From Tethya wilhelma (taxonomy: Eukaryota > Porifera > Demospongiae > Tethyida > Tethyidae), in contig CAXIPT010000005.1 in assembly GCA_964030475.1 (NCBI GenBank), forward strand, positions 3,004,097 to 3,068,096: a DNA stretch of 64,000 bases, in the 5' to 3' direction. How positions within the stretch are numbered: the stretch's first letter is position 1; each line of letters starts with the position of its first letter. The notes beneath the pieces were generated by a model. That model searched no databases. It was given only the letters and a program-made list of their open reading frames with translations, and was not told the origin of the DNA. Made by a program: the position numbers and the translations under genes. This document shows positions 1 to 13,800 of this stretch, piece after piece.

Positions 1-3000
1 GGTTTGGTCAACGCTGTTACAGTTGCCTCAATGTTTCACTGTTCCAATGGGGCTCGCTCAGGCTTGCCCCAATTATGACTATTCAAATTTGCTTTTGTAA
101 CTATTTCTGCCTCTATAGTGCAAATATTTTTGGGCCTGGCACAACAATCTTTGTAAACAGCTAAACTTATAGCTGCTTAATTTTCACAAATTAACAGTTC
201 AAAACTTTAGCCTTGTGTACAAAATTTTAGTTCTGAACAATATACACATACCAATAGGATTGTACTTTGTGTTGAACTTATCAAACCGATGAAAGGTATT
301 TCGATCCTAAGAAATAAACAACAATAATACAATAAAGAGATAAAATAAATACATAGCTTGAAACTGTTAAAGTAACTTACAGCATGTACATCCAAGGTAT
401 CCACAGATAGGTCATAAGAGTTCAGTTTCAACTTATCAAACAACTATACGTAAACAAATGATGAATACTCATGAGACATGAGACAAGATATACAGCTATA
501 TCATTTGAATGGTAATTTACAACAAAAAAGGGTCAAATGTCCCACAGACATGATACAAAATGCTTTACAGTCTCATCATCAGACCAAACAAAAGGTATTA
601 TGCCAGTTTTAGCTGGATAGCTGCCTAGATTCTGTTTCTAGCTGAAAGGATTATGTAGTGAAATATAGATGGTATAGGCCAGCCAAGGAAACGGAGTATA
701 TCATTAGTTCAATTCATTGTTCAAAAGAACACATAACATTTTAGTATATATACCGATTTGTTGTCATGAGAAAACAACTTTAATATTCGAAAATGCCATT
801 CTCAGTACATTAATGTAGCTCATCTTATTATTGGTAAATGCCACAATTGTCATGTGGTTAGCGTTGCAATCTTGGAAATGCGGCTACTTGTAGTCTCATG
901 CCTAAATCCATTCCAGCCCAACTTTTATTTATCTTGCAACATTACTAGCTGCAGGTCCTATGAATGTTTACTGCATGATTTCAACTCAACCAAGCCCATT
1001 ATATTTCTAATCTATGTGAGCATTACTATTATCTATGACCACGAAGCTCAAACTGCTTGATACACATTTAATAAACAATATTATTGTCTCACTATTATAA
1101 TGAGTGTGGGTATCAAGTAAGACATACAGTATACCTGTGCTAGTGTGAGCTTGTCACCTTTGCTGTTCACTACCAACTCATCAGGGTCACTCTTGATCTT
1201 CTTCTTGATGAACCGAAGTAAATGCTTTTGGTTCATGCAGGATGAGGCATGGATATGAGTATCAACCTACAGAACATAACAATTAATAGACAATGAAGAT
1301 GAATAGCTACAGCTAATTCAAATGATTCAGTGGACACTCAGCTAGTCACACGTTGCAGGTTGTTAGTGCAAGCAATCTGATTGTCAATCTAGCTCAGAAT
1401 GAAAAAATGAACTAAAACAGCATGATTCTCAGCCAGACCACACAAGACGACAGAGACAGGATATTTCAAACTGACCAGTCAGTACTTTCACAAAACTCTA
1501 CACATAAAGTACATGTGCAGTACTATCAATATGGGGATGATCAATAGGTATGGCCACAATGCTTGCTAGCTTCAACAGATGCTGCTATTTTGAATGTCAT
1601 GATTGCTGCACACTAGCATCCCACAAGTGATTGGATGGTGTTCTGAACATTCCAATTGAATAAACGAAATAAAATCACCACAGTAACCCTTTGTGACAAG
1701 TTTGTGTGTATGCTTATACCAAGGGTTACTTAAGACTTGGACAATCAATGAGTGCATTAGAAGCCTACTACAAAGCATAATTTTGCAACAGTTTATCATG
1801 TGGTTATCTAGTATGTAGATATACCTTTCTGACATTGTAGAAATCTCTGTGTGGAACCATTTTCTGAGCTTTTAGTTCTTTGATCTCATTCAACATGACA
1901 TGAAGCTGAAATCGTGACTCAAGGTAACGCAGACGACGATAACAAAATGTCTTGCTACAGAGAAGATAATTATTGATCAAGGATTCATTCAACGACAATC
2001 AAACTCTCAGTACTCTGGAGAATGCTCTCAAGGACACAATGTAGACTAGGGGCACATACATACATATTTGTAAGCTTACATTGGGCCATTGGTTGACAGA
2101 GCCAAGCACATGTTCATGTCATCAACAAAGTTTTCTCTCAGCTTCAAAACATTATCAGGATTTCCCAACAGGTTGTCCTTTAGAACAGCTTCATCCTAGA
2201 ACACAGAAACATGAAAATACATTTTTTTTAAACATAACTTTTGGGAATGAAGTCTTGGGCAACGACAATTGCCTACTCATGAGCGAGGACAGTGTAATTA
2301 AGACAATAGACTATTACAACTGCCGCAATTATGACTGTAATTCAAGCTTCCAGAGGGCCTAGGGCAAGTGTACTATAATTATTAATGTGAATGCAGTTAA
2401 TTACGAGCTGTGAGAAATACCATTTCAGTTGTTTTTTCGGACTCCTTTTTTGTAAGTTTGACGAACCCTCTCTCCATCTTTACTGTAAAATTGAGTGCCT
2501 CAGGGAAAAAAGACATGCCATGAGGGTCGTAGGTGGTAATGGGAGTGAGGGGGGCTTCAGCTGAGTAAACTGCAGTTAAAATATTCAATTTAACACAAAT
2601 TACCACCTTAGACTGGGAAATATTTTTGGAAAACTTTTTATTCACAATTATATTTTTGTTGTCATGAATGATTAAGTACAAATTGCCATGCAAAATTGTT
2701 TTGGTTGCAATATTCATGATAATTTCCTGACCAAGGTATGTCAGCCCACCCACACTAATGAATTCTTTATACACATGCACTTGTTCTACTTTCAGAGGAA
2801 CCTATGTCAAGAATACTCTAATTTTCTAAGAAGTGTATACAAGGTACAATGTATAAGGAAGTGACTTGAAGGACAAATTACACTTTCTTGACATTGGAAC
2901 AAAATTTGATGTACTCTCTCATTTCTAGCATAGTACTGCTATGAATTCCAAACAGTACCTTTTATCATATCACCAGCTGGAGTAAATCTTGCTGTCCCTT

Positions 3001-4152
3001 GCAGAGAACCAGGTACACAGAATACAGAACTTGGTGGAAGTTCACCTTTTAACATTAGTGTGGTAGTCATGCAGAACTCCTGGGAACTGGACTCCATGTA
3101 TTTTTGACGCATTTTAAGAGCAGCAACAAGTAACTGTTGAGCTTCCCTGTATTCTCCATGTGGAACCTTGAGTATAAGGTGTGTATGTTCATCACAATTA
3201 TAGTACCCAACATACAATGCTAGTAAATGATTACACAATGATTAATTCTACATTTATACCCCAGCAAAATCAGTGGCTTCTACCGGGTCTTGAGACTTCA
3301 TTGGTTGTTTGATAGTGACTCGTGAGAATGGTACTCTTCTACACTCACCAGCCACCAACAGATGACCTACTTCCTCTACACTGGAATTAAATGAAACACA
3401 ACATACATAATGACACTGTCCAATCAGTTGAATCATCATATCACAGGTGGATCAACCCAACAGTGATTGATGACACCTTGTCCAACAACACTCCACCTCC
3501 TACCTTGATGTAGCTGCAGAGATGGTATGGACCTTTTCCTCTACTTCCAAATCCTTTACATTGTCTTCATTGGACTCATCACGAGTAACATACTCATAGG
3601 GTAAATTAGGTGACATAGTATCTACAATGGCAATGACAAACAATGCAGTGAAAACAATGGGATGATGTTACTGTCATGTATCCATATATATGTGCACCTA
3701 TATGCATATGTGTACTTGCATATCCCAAGAGAAGGCCCTATACCACTCTCACCTGCTTGATACTCCCCACCAGGAGCAGCGTACTCCAACAATGCCTCAT
3801 CATCTGTTTCCTCTTCATCAGAGTTCTCTTCAATCTCATTTTGACGTTGCACAGGACTTTGAGGTGGAGAACGAGCACGGTCTAAAAGAGAGGAAAGTTA
3901 AGTCACAACCACAGTTGGTACACTCATCACATGTGAGGAAGAGTAACATGTGAACCTACAGTTCCCTATGCTATAATTACGCACTGTACCTGTACTGAGT
4001 GCTGTACCTTTAGCTATATACAAATAGATGAACTAACCTAAACGACTCTCTAAGCGATGTAGCTTCTTGGCTAGGTGTTGGAACACTTCATTGCTCTCCA
4101 TATCAGGTGACATGTCTCTAGATGTCCTGTCCACCACGTCAGGGCTGGCCAT
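1..4152 (-). CDS. AMP deaminase, N-terminal part (C-terminus lies beyond the window start)
   Basis: Deaminates AMP to IMP in the cytosolic purine nucleotide cycle. Coding exons on the minus strand: 4152-4038 (ATG at 4152), 3881-3753, 3621-3504, 3380-3260, 3166-2959, 2560-2421, 2195-2080, 1954-1825, 1266-1135, 443-381 and 306-252. All phases join, giving about 442 residues. The N-terminal ~150 residues are acidic and poorly conserved, as in animal AMPD2/AMPD3. Family hallmarks follow: [10 protein letters not shown] leading into [15 protein letters not shown], whose HxH pair binds the catalytic metal, then [20 protein letters not shown]. The rest of the barrel, with further metal ligands, is missing because the window ends. 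ATG 4152 was chosen because upstream sequence carries stops in frame, but an extra 5' exon is possible. The family call is very secure; which vertebrate AMPD paralogue it matches best is not decided. Confidence 0.93.
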
Positions 4153-5516
4153 TCTTGGTTATCACCTTGACCTTAATCGGGTGTGGAACAACATCACATC
4201 GTGTCACAATCAGATGTATTCGTACTTAGAACTTGTATTCATCAACTTGTTCCCAAGTACCAAAGTAGGTAATAAACAGATGGTATGATAATTCAGTGAA
4301 ACTGACACCACAAGCTACACATGTTCTATCAGAGGTATGTGCAGCTAGTATAGATGCATGCATTCATGATGGAATTAGAGCATAGTCTTGACAGTTTGTT
4401 ACAAGGCTTTCTACACTCCAACTACCCACAACCATGGCTCTTTGTAAATTAGGTGAACTGGAATGTGGCTCTAACCATGAATATCCTTACCCAACTGATA
4501 ATCAGTCGAAATTGGGTATGAATGACCATCATAATTATTATTACTGTATCAACTCCCTTTTCTTAACAAACTCTTTTGCCAGCCAGTGAAAATTGGGATT
4601 CTAGAAAAACTGGTACACTTATATGAAGTAATCATGTCACAAGACCAAATCCTGACCGTTAAAGTCACTATATTTCTCTACAGAGATCTTTATATGCAGA
4701 TTATAGTCGAAATATTTACCATGAAGTTACAATTACTCTTAGTACCAAGCCTTTGTGTCTGACAAAAAAACTTGATGAGGAGTGTGCCTGGTTTTGTTGA
4801 CCCTGATCATTTGTTACTGGCAAGAGGCAGGTCTAGCAAGGGGTGGTCTATGCACCACATCCACAACCAGGGGCACAAATTGACAGTTTGTGACTCAAGA
4901 AACAATATAGAATATCTGTTTTACCAGATTACGATATAGTAGCATTCTTCACATTGCATATACATGCATATATTATTCTGTGCTGCAGATATACAGATGC
5001 ATGCAGTATAGAGAACAGGGACAGTGAGTGGTGAACTAATGAGTGAACTGAGAATGAAAGCCAGCCGATAGAACATATGGGAGTGACAACTATAATTTGT
5101 CAAGGGGCTAGCCTATAATAATATTAAAATAACCTTCTCGTTTGGATAAAGGCATTTTTACACAACACACAATAATTATATCAAGGATTTAATCATGTTA
5201 CAGAGAGCACCAAAGAAGACCACATGAGGACAATAGAAGAAGGATTTATACACACTTCACACACATAGATCTATTGCAATTATTAACTCACTGGTAGCTG
5301 TCTGCTAAGCACGTACACACTCTTTTAACATACAAGTTCTTCTCAGTCCACAGCCTAGTCAGACCAGACCCGATGTCAGACCACGTACCGACTCTCTCAC
5401 ATGCATCAGGCACATATCCGGATTTCCGCCTTTTGGAGACACGCCTACAGTTTTATGGGGTGTGGCCAGCCCAAAACAAGCCATCAACACAACAACATTT
5501 TTTCAGTTTTTTCATC
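4153..5516. other. Divergent intergenic region between AMP deaminase and the PDZ-LRR gene
   Basis: The two flanking genes point away from each other, so this 1.36-kb stretch must hold both 5' untranslated regions and promoters. I see no conserved coding exon. Short open frames here lack family features. No clear TATA box or CpG-rich core stands out by eye. Confidence 0.5.
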
Positions 5517-8500
5517 ATGTCTAGCACAGGTGACAGCTCTTCTAAACGATCTTCAGCTGGAAGTAGAGTCCAAAGCTGCACAAGTACTTGTACTTTGGAC
5601 AGCATTGGCTGTGACAACGCCCCTCCTCTACCACTGGTTGTTAGAGTGAGGGAGTGCATGCTGTGTCAAAGACCACAAAATTCAGCTACTGGACCTGGAT
5701 GGGGATTTGTTCTTAGAGGCACCACAAGTGAACTACCCGAGGGACTCAAACTGTATACCTGCCACATTGACACTGTTCACCAAAATGGGGCTGCAAAGGT
5801 AAACTAGAGTCTAGTGCTTGTACAACTGTTGTGCAGATCTAGATGAGATGAGTGTGAATCACTGTAAAAAGCTGAGTGATATACTGATTAAATGACAGTA
5901 TTAGCTTGCTGTTTACGTATACAATAATGTAGCTGAACAATAAATCTGTGATGATTGTATATTGATTGGTGCTCTCAGCTGACTTGGTCCGTTGGATGCT
6001 GTTAGTCTAGCTGGGGCACAGACTTAATTAAACAGCACATGTATGCATGAGAGTATGCGTAAGGGCCTGGCTCTGCCAGATCATAGATATTATAATTTTA
6101 TAGCAACACTACATCTATGGCCAGAGCAGGGTGCTGCTACAGCTCACCTGGGTGCAGATCAATGTTATTGTTTTGTCCTATCATAGCAGTTGGTGGCATG
6201 TTACTGACTCAATAGTCCTTTTAAACTGAAATGTATACATGCTTGCCTGCAGCTGTCCATGGATAAACTAACTCTCTGTTTTGTCTAGTGCCTGATTAGC
6301 CTTGTATCCAGACTCTAGGGTCCTGATCTGCTTAGACTGCTCTAGACAGGGCTACTTGTACTGTTCAGGTTTTACTTAATTTGGCCTTGACCACGAGTAA
6401 AACCACTGAACCAAACTTATATTGACTAGTGGCTTCCCAATTTAGTGTGGTCAGGGATTACACTCAGTTGGTATTCCATGGTCCGACTCTGGAACTATGT
6501 GTGTGTGTGTTNNNNNNNNNNNNNNNNNNNNNNNNNNNNNNNNNNNNNNNNNNNNNNNNNNNNNNNNNNNNNNNNNNNGAGAGAACACTCAACTGTACTT
6601 ACTTCTGAGTTGGTTATGAGCCCAGTAGAGGCTCTGACACTACTGAGCTGATGTATGTTTCCCTTAAAGTTGGAAGTGTGTACTCTTACTAGACTATAAA
6701 CTAGCCTAATTTGCAAACAAATAGTCCCACATTGTGTATTTTGGTACGTATATGGTGTTAATGCAAGACAATGAAGTAAAACACTGACGTTGATTTCCAA
6801 AATACAATATTAAAATATTCTATCTATGATAAAAACAATTTGCTCACATTTACTACTAAACTACCTCTATATTGCCTTCACAGGATGCTGGACTACAGGA
6901 AGGTGATCAGGTAAAAGATATCTTATAGTGTTGTTGTTAGGATTATTAGAATACCAATGGGTTCCTATTCTATCCTGTTCATAGCTATTGTACTATTGTA
7001 GAATAAACATATCCAAAACAGGAAGGATTGAAATTAAGTGTGGCTTTACTATTGTTACAATACAGATTGTAAGTATAGATGGTGTGGAAGTTAAACATTT
7101 GGAGCATGCTGATGTAGTGAAGGCATTCAAATCACGAGATAAAGTATCACTAGTGATACTTCCGGCTCGATTTAGATCTGTAAGTTTGAGATAAGTTAGT
7201 AGGAAATTGCTACTATGTATAATTATAGTAAAATTTGTGTGTATGATATACCATATAGCGGGAAAGTTTCGCGGGGTTTAACTTTCGCGGTTTTCGCGGA
7301 TCACGATCCATCCGTGAAAGTTTTTATCCGCGAAAATTTTTGAAATGTATTATACGTATGGGCTTGCGCACAGCTCATCCGCGAAAGTTAAACTGCAAAA
7401 ATGTTTGACTAGAGACTTCCGCGAAAGTTTGACACTGTGAAACTTTCCCGCTATACAGTAATGTGTGCACAACATGTCTTGGCATTAAGCTAGAGAGAGA
7501 TTATGAACTTTCTGTGTGTCATTATGTGTGTTTGTGTCAATGTTGTGCACCTGATGCTACAGTGTGTGCAGGCAAGAATAACTAGGAGTGGAGTTTCGTC
7601 TCTGAAATACATCTGGGCGTTAATGCACCATTTGCATAGTTTGGAGCTAATGTAAGTAGATTCAAGTTTTAGAGGTGGTGTTTCCAGTATGTGTTGATTA
7701 GAACTCTCTATCTTTAGTAATGTTAACTTGGAGGAGTCTAAAACAAAGAGTGGAGCTGAATTGAATGTCAATGGACTGCTCTCAATGAGAAGCCTAGCTG
7801 TCAACCACTGCTCACTAACAGCACTGGATGTCATCAAAGGTACTATTGTACATCAGTTCATTGTACTGTTGTACTTGCTTACTGTCACAGTTATTGTCTG
7901 TTATTCTTCACCTTAGCAAAGATAAACTTTGCTTAAAAGTTTTGCATAGTAGTCATAGAGGGTGTGAGGGCATCCATGCTTGATTATGACGCTGTTTATT
8001 AGCATCAAGCAATGGGTGTGGATCATTGATTCATTGGTATGACATTGTACATGTAATATAGAAGCTTACGTATGTAGAGCCTCTCCATACTTGTAGTTTG
8101 TCACTAGTACAATAATTATACTAAGGTGATAATGAGAATCTTCTACTATTAGCTGCATCTATATCTTTGGAATCTAGTCATGCAAATTACATAATCAATG
8201 TCATTCTCTGTAGTTTCTGTGTTATTGTGGTGCTAAAATTTAATAATTATAACTAGTGTACATGTATGCTCTTTCCTACAACAAACTTTTTTCTTCATCT
8301 TCTTATAGGTCTTAGTACCCTATCAAAACTAGAGGCCCTTTCTCTGGCTCATAATTTCCTCACTTATGAATCTCTCAGCGATAAGAGTCAACTAAAACAC
8401 TTGAAACACCTTAAACGATTAGATATCAGTCGAAACTTGTTAAATTCCTTACCTGATGTAATCACGTCTACTTTACTAAGGTTGGTTTTGTTATTGTGTG

Positions 8501-10326
8501 GGCTGATTGTTATAATTACAGGTGTCTGTTTTTTAATTTGGTATCATAGTTTAGAAGTACTGGTGTTAGTGGAGAATAACATATCTGAGTTTCCTAAGGA
8601 ACTTTCAAGACTAACAAAACTTCATACATTATGGTACGTACAGCTATGATTGATATATTTATGTATCTGGGTGAAAGGGTATGTAGCCCTAGTAGGCAGT
8701 ATATGAGTGTACCTACACAAATCATGCTATAACTGGTCAGCACACAAAGGAATTTCCGTTCACTCTGTAGAAGCTATACTTGGTTTTGCTGCCTTTGCAC
8801 TACAAGTGGCTAGAGTCACAAGCATACATGAGTGTTAGTGTATGAAAATGAGCAGATCCATAAAGAGTTGGAAACTGTGAAACGTTAAAGTTCAACTGCA
8901 TGTCATGTGCAATTAAGTGGTTTAGTAAAAGATCATTCCAAGCAAATCAGGGTAATGTTTGAGTTCAGTCGACCTTATTTGTGGTTGGCATGGCAGACCA
9001 AGGTAAACTTCCTGGTGTATCTTGACTGCACTTCAGTGTTTTCTCACAAAACTAAGTAGGGCACTAAATATGAACCAATCCTTAAGTCATTGATAGAGCA
9101 GAGCACCTCTTGACTTTTGGACCCAGTTAGATTGAAGATTCTTTACTGAGATGATCTTTGCCTGGGTGCCCATGCAGACTTGCAGCAATCTTTGCCGGAA
9201 TTGGGGATGTGATCTTTGAAGCTTAGCAAGGATCACACTTAGTCTTAAATCATAGCATCACATCACATGCAGTGCCTAGTACCTCGTATAATTACGGAAT
9301 GGTTCTCCAGAAAATGAAACTGTCAGCTCCCACACAAACTGACTACACTAACTCTGCTCGGTGATTGAAGTATGTTGTATGAATGTTACTTCAGATGAGA
9401 TCACTTGCAGTTACCATAGTAATAATATTTCCTCGATATTGGGTTGTTTCACTTGCAGCATCGACAGTAATCTCTTTAGACAAGTTGATGACTTCCTGGA
9501 ACGTTCTCCGTCTATTCAAAGTAAGAGTTTGTACTGTTATCAGTGGGTAATAATTATTGGGTGTATGTAGTGTGTACGTAAAATTTGTATACTGAAGGAA
9601 GCGGAGTGATCTCAGTACTAGTACAACAGTTATCATGTTTATTATTATTATTAAGAACTTCCTATTACTCTTGTTTGTAAACAACAATTATTAAAATTTG
9701 TTGAATAAAAAAAATTACTGTTAAAATAACAGTAACTGCCTTTAAATGCACAATTCATCCAAAGAGTATAATTATGTATATCTGCTTTTTAGAGGTAACT
9801 ATGGCCAACAATCAGCTGGAGTATGAGCCACAGGCACTCAAGACAAGAGAGTTTTTGATTACAAGTTAGTTTTGATAAAATTAATTACAGTTTTTCTCAA
9901 GAAAATTTTGTTGTTATTTTTGGATTAATTTTCTAGTTTAATATAAATATGTAAATGCTGCCAAACTTTTGCATTTACAGTATATGGTACTCCACATCTA
10001 TGTTTCAGAATTTATAACATTATTCACGTGATATATTTCAGGTATAGAAGAAAATCCTTACACTCAGCCCGATGATAAGGGAATGGTGACTAGAAATGAA
10101 CCTAGTTTGCACAGGACACTGAGTGTGCGAGGTCAGTTTGTGGCAGGAAGGAAACTCAAAAGAGTAAGTATGATTTTCATTGCAAAATATGTGTATTTGT
10201 GATGCACAGAGGTTACACAGTAGTGCATCTCATAGTACTAAATGTAAATTTTAACACACACACACACACATTGACACACAGCATTCGCTAGAGTGGGACC
10301 ACTTGAACTCACAAAGTGATTGTTAA
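5517..10326 (+). CDS. PDZ domain and leucine-rich-repeat protein (unnamed family)
   Basis: Exons: 5517-5798, 6884-6910, 7066-7179, 7572-7651, 7718-7839, 8309-8480, 8550-8633, 9459-9520, 9793-9864, 10042-10163 and a likely terminal exon 10282-10326 ending in TAA. Phases match at every junction (about 393 aa). A Ser/Cys-rich start is followed by a PDZ domain at about residues 40-140: a GWGFVLRG carboxylate-binding loop, then AGLQEGDQIVSIDG and HADVVKAF. Leucine-rich repeats follow (LSTLSKLEALSLAHN, LKHLKRLDISRNLLNSLPD, LEVLVLVENNISEFPKEL), then a polar tail. A PDZ placed before the LRRs differs from the LAP/Scribble order (LRR first). I do not recognise the orthologue. A scaffold or adaptor role is inferred from domains only. 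The 67-base N run (6512-6578) lies in intron 1. Alternative end: the 10163 donor can also splice in frame toward the lipase exon (see findings). Confidence 0.72.
6512..6578. other. Assembly gap (67 N)
   Basis: The run of N follows a TG dinucleotide repeat inside intron 1 of the PDZ-LRR gene. Any open frame crossing it is meaningless. Confidence 0.99.
7249..7460. mobile_element. MITE-like foldback element, TACCGTATAGC family, copy 1
   Basis: Both ends carry TATAGCGGGAAAGTTTC in opposite orientation. The interior is built from many alternating copies of a CGCGAAAGTTT-like word on both strands, so the whole ~210 bp can fold back. No coding capacity, hence non-autonomous. It lies in an intron of the PDZ-LRR gene. 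Confidence 0.75.
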
Positions 10327-10622
10327 TTTGCTTTGGTTTTACATCTACTGTTTTAACTCATTGTGATTCTTGTATTTTGACAAAGAGTGTAGTTCTTACC
10401 AGATTGTCTCCACCCTATGGGCTAAGACTATGCTTGTGTTCCCAGAGTGTTGTTACATGTCATGATTATTTATTGTTATTACTATTGTATGCAGAGCAAA
10501 GCTGAGTTTTCTATATTCGCCAGCTATGGTGTTATACACCCATATAGGTAGAAATACCGCATAGGTAGACGTACCATAGAATCTGATGTTAGAGACTACG
10601 TATAATAGTTTCTAATGCGTGG

Positions 10623-10645
10623 ACCAATGGCAATGCGCATGCGCA
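10623..10645. promoter_or_regulatory. CCAAT box plus NRF1-type palindrome, probable lipase promoter
   Basis: A GACCAATGG box at 10622-10630 is followed by the perfect palindrome TGCGCATGCGCA at 10634-10645, the consensus of NRF1 sites in animal housekeeping promoters. It lies about 160 bp before the lipase ATG at 10801. This argues that the lipase is transcribed from its own start and not only as a fusion with the upstream gene. Confidence 0.6.
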
Positions 10646-10800
10646 CGAGCGCTCCGTGCTCAACTTACGCGCTGTTGACTTCCATTTTTCTGTAGCTGGA
10701 GGAGTACAGGTACAGGGCAATTGCAATCCTAGAAGCCATTTACACTAATGATCCCATCCTGTCTAAATTGAGATGCAATACAGACCTTTCTGCTGAAAAA

Positions 10801-13800
10801 ATGGCGGTCGCTCCTGACAACATACTTTTATCCGAGCCTGTAGCAAGCTGCTCGTGGGCTGATACCTCAGCCTGTGACAAATCAAGTTCTTTGTTTATAA
10901 TACCTCAAGATCATTTTATGCAAAGAATGAATGTAGAAGGAGTTAACTACAGGAAAATGTTCAAAGACCTCAAACTGCACGTTGGCAATGGTCTAAAGTT
11001 CTACCAAGCAACTGGGAACTGTGATGATTACGATGCAAAGTTTTATGAGCTGTTTGAGTCACTCCATTTTCTGCTTGAATCAACACAAGAACATCAAGAA
11101 GTGCTTATTGAAGGATGTGTAAAGTAAGTTGCTGAGATCATTTCAACTCAAACAGTCAGTAGTATCAACAATCAGTTATCAATCACCTAAGAGACTCTTT
11201 GTTGTGGACACTAATTTCTCAGTCTGTGCCTAACATGACTGTTCAGCTATTGTGTTTCAAGATTACATGAAGAAGTCAGATGTCCAAATGAAATGTGCAT
11301 CAGCCAGGCCTAGTTAGTCATGTAGCTTATATATAATTGTGTATGTTGTAGTGTTATACCCAATTTGCCATAAGTCGAATATTGTGTATTATATACTTTT
11401 GTACGCATTGGCCAATAATAGGTCTAAAATCTTAAAACTGAAACATAAGTACCATGGACTGTAAACTTATGAAACACAATCTTGCTTTACTCAGATAATA
11501 AAATACGTGTAATTAGACAATTATTGCACTAATTAAAGTGTGTTGTCATATTAATGGCAGGCAATCACAGAGCATGTAGATAAATGATGCTTCCGAGCTA
11601 GCTGCCTAGTGATGGTTAAAAATGAATTGTAGTACGTATAGCCATATAAAGTAAGGGTGTGTGCAGCCAACTGTTGTAGTGGTGTCTACAAGTTAATAGC
11701 TCTAGGAATTTTGTTCCTTATATTATTAATTAATATACTTTATGGCTTTCATTCTTGGTAAGTCTTTTTTCAATGCCCACTGGCCTAGGTTTCAGCTAGA
11801 GCAGTGCACAATACTTCTGTAACATTGATAGCTAACTATTATTATTATGCAGGTATGACTTTATTAATTGTGATGGCTCAGTAGTGAAAGGTAATGGGTT
11901 CCGTAGCACTCTCTTTCTACTGTCGTCATGTCTACAGACGCTACTTAGTGTCACTGAACGAACAATAAATCGAAGAAGTAAACTATTCTACTCTCCTGCA
12001 AAACAGTTGAAATCTTTGTTTGTCAGCTGCAGAGCATTGCAGGTTAAGTATAATGTGATGTACAGAGATTCCTGGACCAGTTTTAAGCAACAAAAGTTGT
12101 TGGTTATGCCAGGATGAAAAAGCATATTGAATGTATTATTTGTCACTCCACTTTAAAATAATGATCATGAAACACACAATTTGATTCTTTGTTTACTATT
12201 AGGCCTGTGAAATAATATTGAGATATGCTGTCAACTTGATGGAGGTACAGCCAGCACCCCAGCTCTTCTCAGATGGAGAACTTTCCCAGATGCTAGTCAA
12301 AGTGTTATTTTCCGAGTACTTAGGGGCAGATGTGTTCTATGGCAAATGTCTTGGAATCCAGGTAGACTATAACAATTATTGTTAAGCTTGTTTGTGATTT
12401 GATCTAGAAGTATGAATTAAGTAAAGCTATAGTAATCGTGTGTTGATGACCTGTATGCCATCATACATGATGATGTGTATCTATTCACTATCACAAAGTA
12501 CAGTATACATATTGACACAATGCATACACATGCACGTACACACACACATACATATAAAAATACATACACACACGTGCACAGCGTAAGTAGCCTAATTTAT
12601 TGTGGTCATGTAGCTAATTTACTTGCCTCTGTTCTGGATTCTTTGATGATTGTTCTGACTCTAATTGCTTAATGGTCATGCACTTCCAATAGTTTACAGT
12701 GACACAAACAAGCTTATTTCATGTACCTGTATGTGAAGATAGCATTATGTACATGCATCATTATAGTATGCCCCCTCACTCAAGCTGATTCTAAAAATGA
12801 TTTGTCTGGGAATGGTGTCGTATGAAGAATGGTATCGTGCAGGCAAGAACAAACCAATAAGGGGAGTGTTTCGAAGCATTTGGAAGGGGAAAAAGTATAT
12901 TCAGGTATTTACTAGACCATCATCATAGTAAAAATGATTTATGCCAATGGCTATAATAGTATTGCAAATTCCAGTCTATGTCATCGAGTTTTATTAATTA
13001 TTGTAGAGTACTACAAGAATGGGCTTGAAATTTGACTCCTTGACCAACAGCTGTTCAGTTAACTTTGTAAAGGCCTACTGGTCCCTACTGGAAAAAGATA
13101 CTGTAACGGTACGATTCAGTAATAATAATTACATTTGCTACCTTACTTTGATCTATTTGAGGGATGATTATTATTATTTTTCTTAGGGTGCCATGAAGCT
13201 AATAACACCATCTGTTCAGGTTCAGCAATGGTTAGAAGTGCCTGGGAAGCCAATTAAGATAGGAGGTACACTTGGTGAAGTAGAAGTCAAACCACCCCAT
13301 TCAGATGCTGGATACAAACCAGTTCGACTCCTCTTAATTTCTCAAAAATGGAGAGATGGTCAGGTAATCTATCTTTAGGGTGTATACTAGTTAAGACAAA
13401 GTCATCATAATGCACAACATATAGAGTATAGGAATTGTTGAACATTAGCGTAGTAGGATCTAGTTTGAGTCACAGTTAAAAATTGCCATTACAATAATTA
13501 TGATAGTTTTGTTGAAACAGTCTACACGAACGCATCCTTAATTAATTTCCACCCGGAAGTTAAACAAAATGGTGGCCAAGCACATGGAAGTGATGACAAC
13601 ACAGGAGAAACAGCCAGAAAAGAAGTAGCTAAAGTTCTTAGAGCCATATTTGTTATAAGAAAGTAATTTTAACAGGAATACAGAGTCTAAATTGTCTTCA
13701 AGTTGAATTTCTACCGTGTAGCGATAAAATGGACCAGACGACTTTGATTTTTTGGGCAGCATGGTGCAAAAGTACTGAGGGCATCCATACTCTACCAGTT

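Noticed and set aside
2081..2362. Plus-strand open frame of 93 codons
   Set aside because: It lies across the AMP deaminase exon at 2080-2195 on the opposite strand; only the minus strand shows family motifs and splice sites.
6445..6800. Open frames on both strands running through the N block
   Set aside because: They cross 67 unknown bases and sit in an intron; no domain signal.
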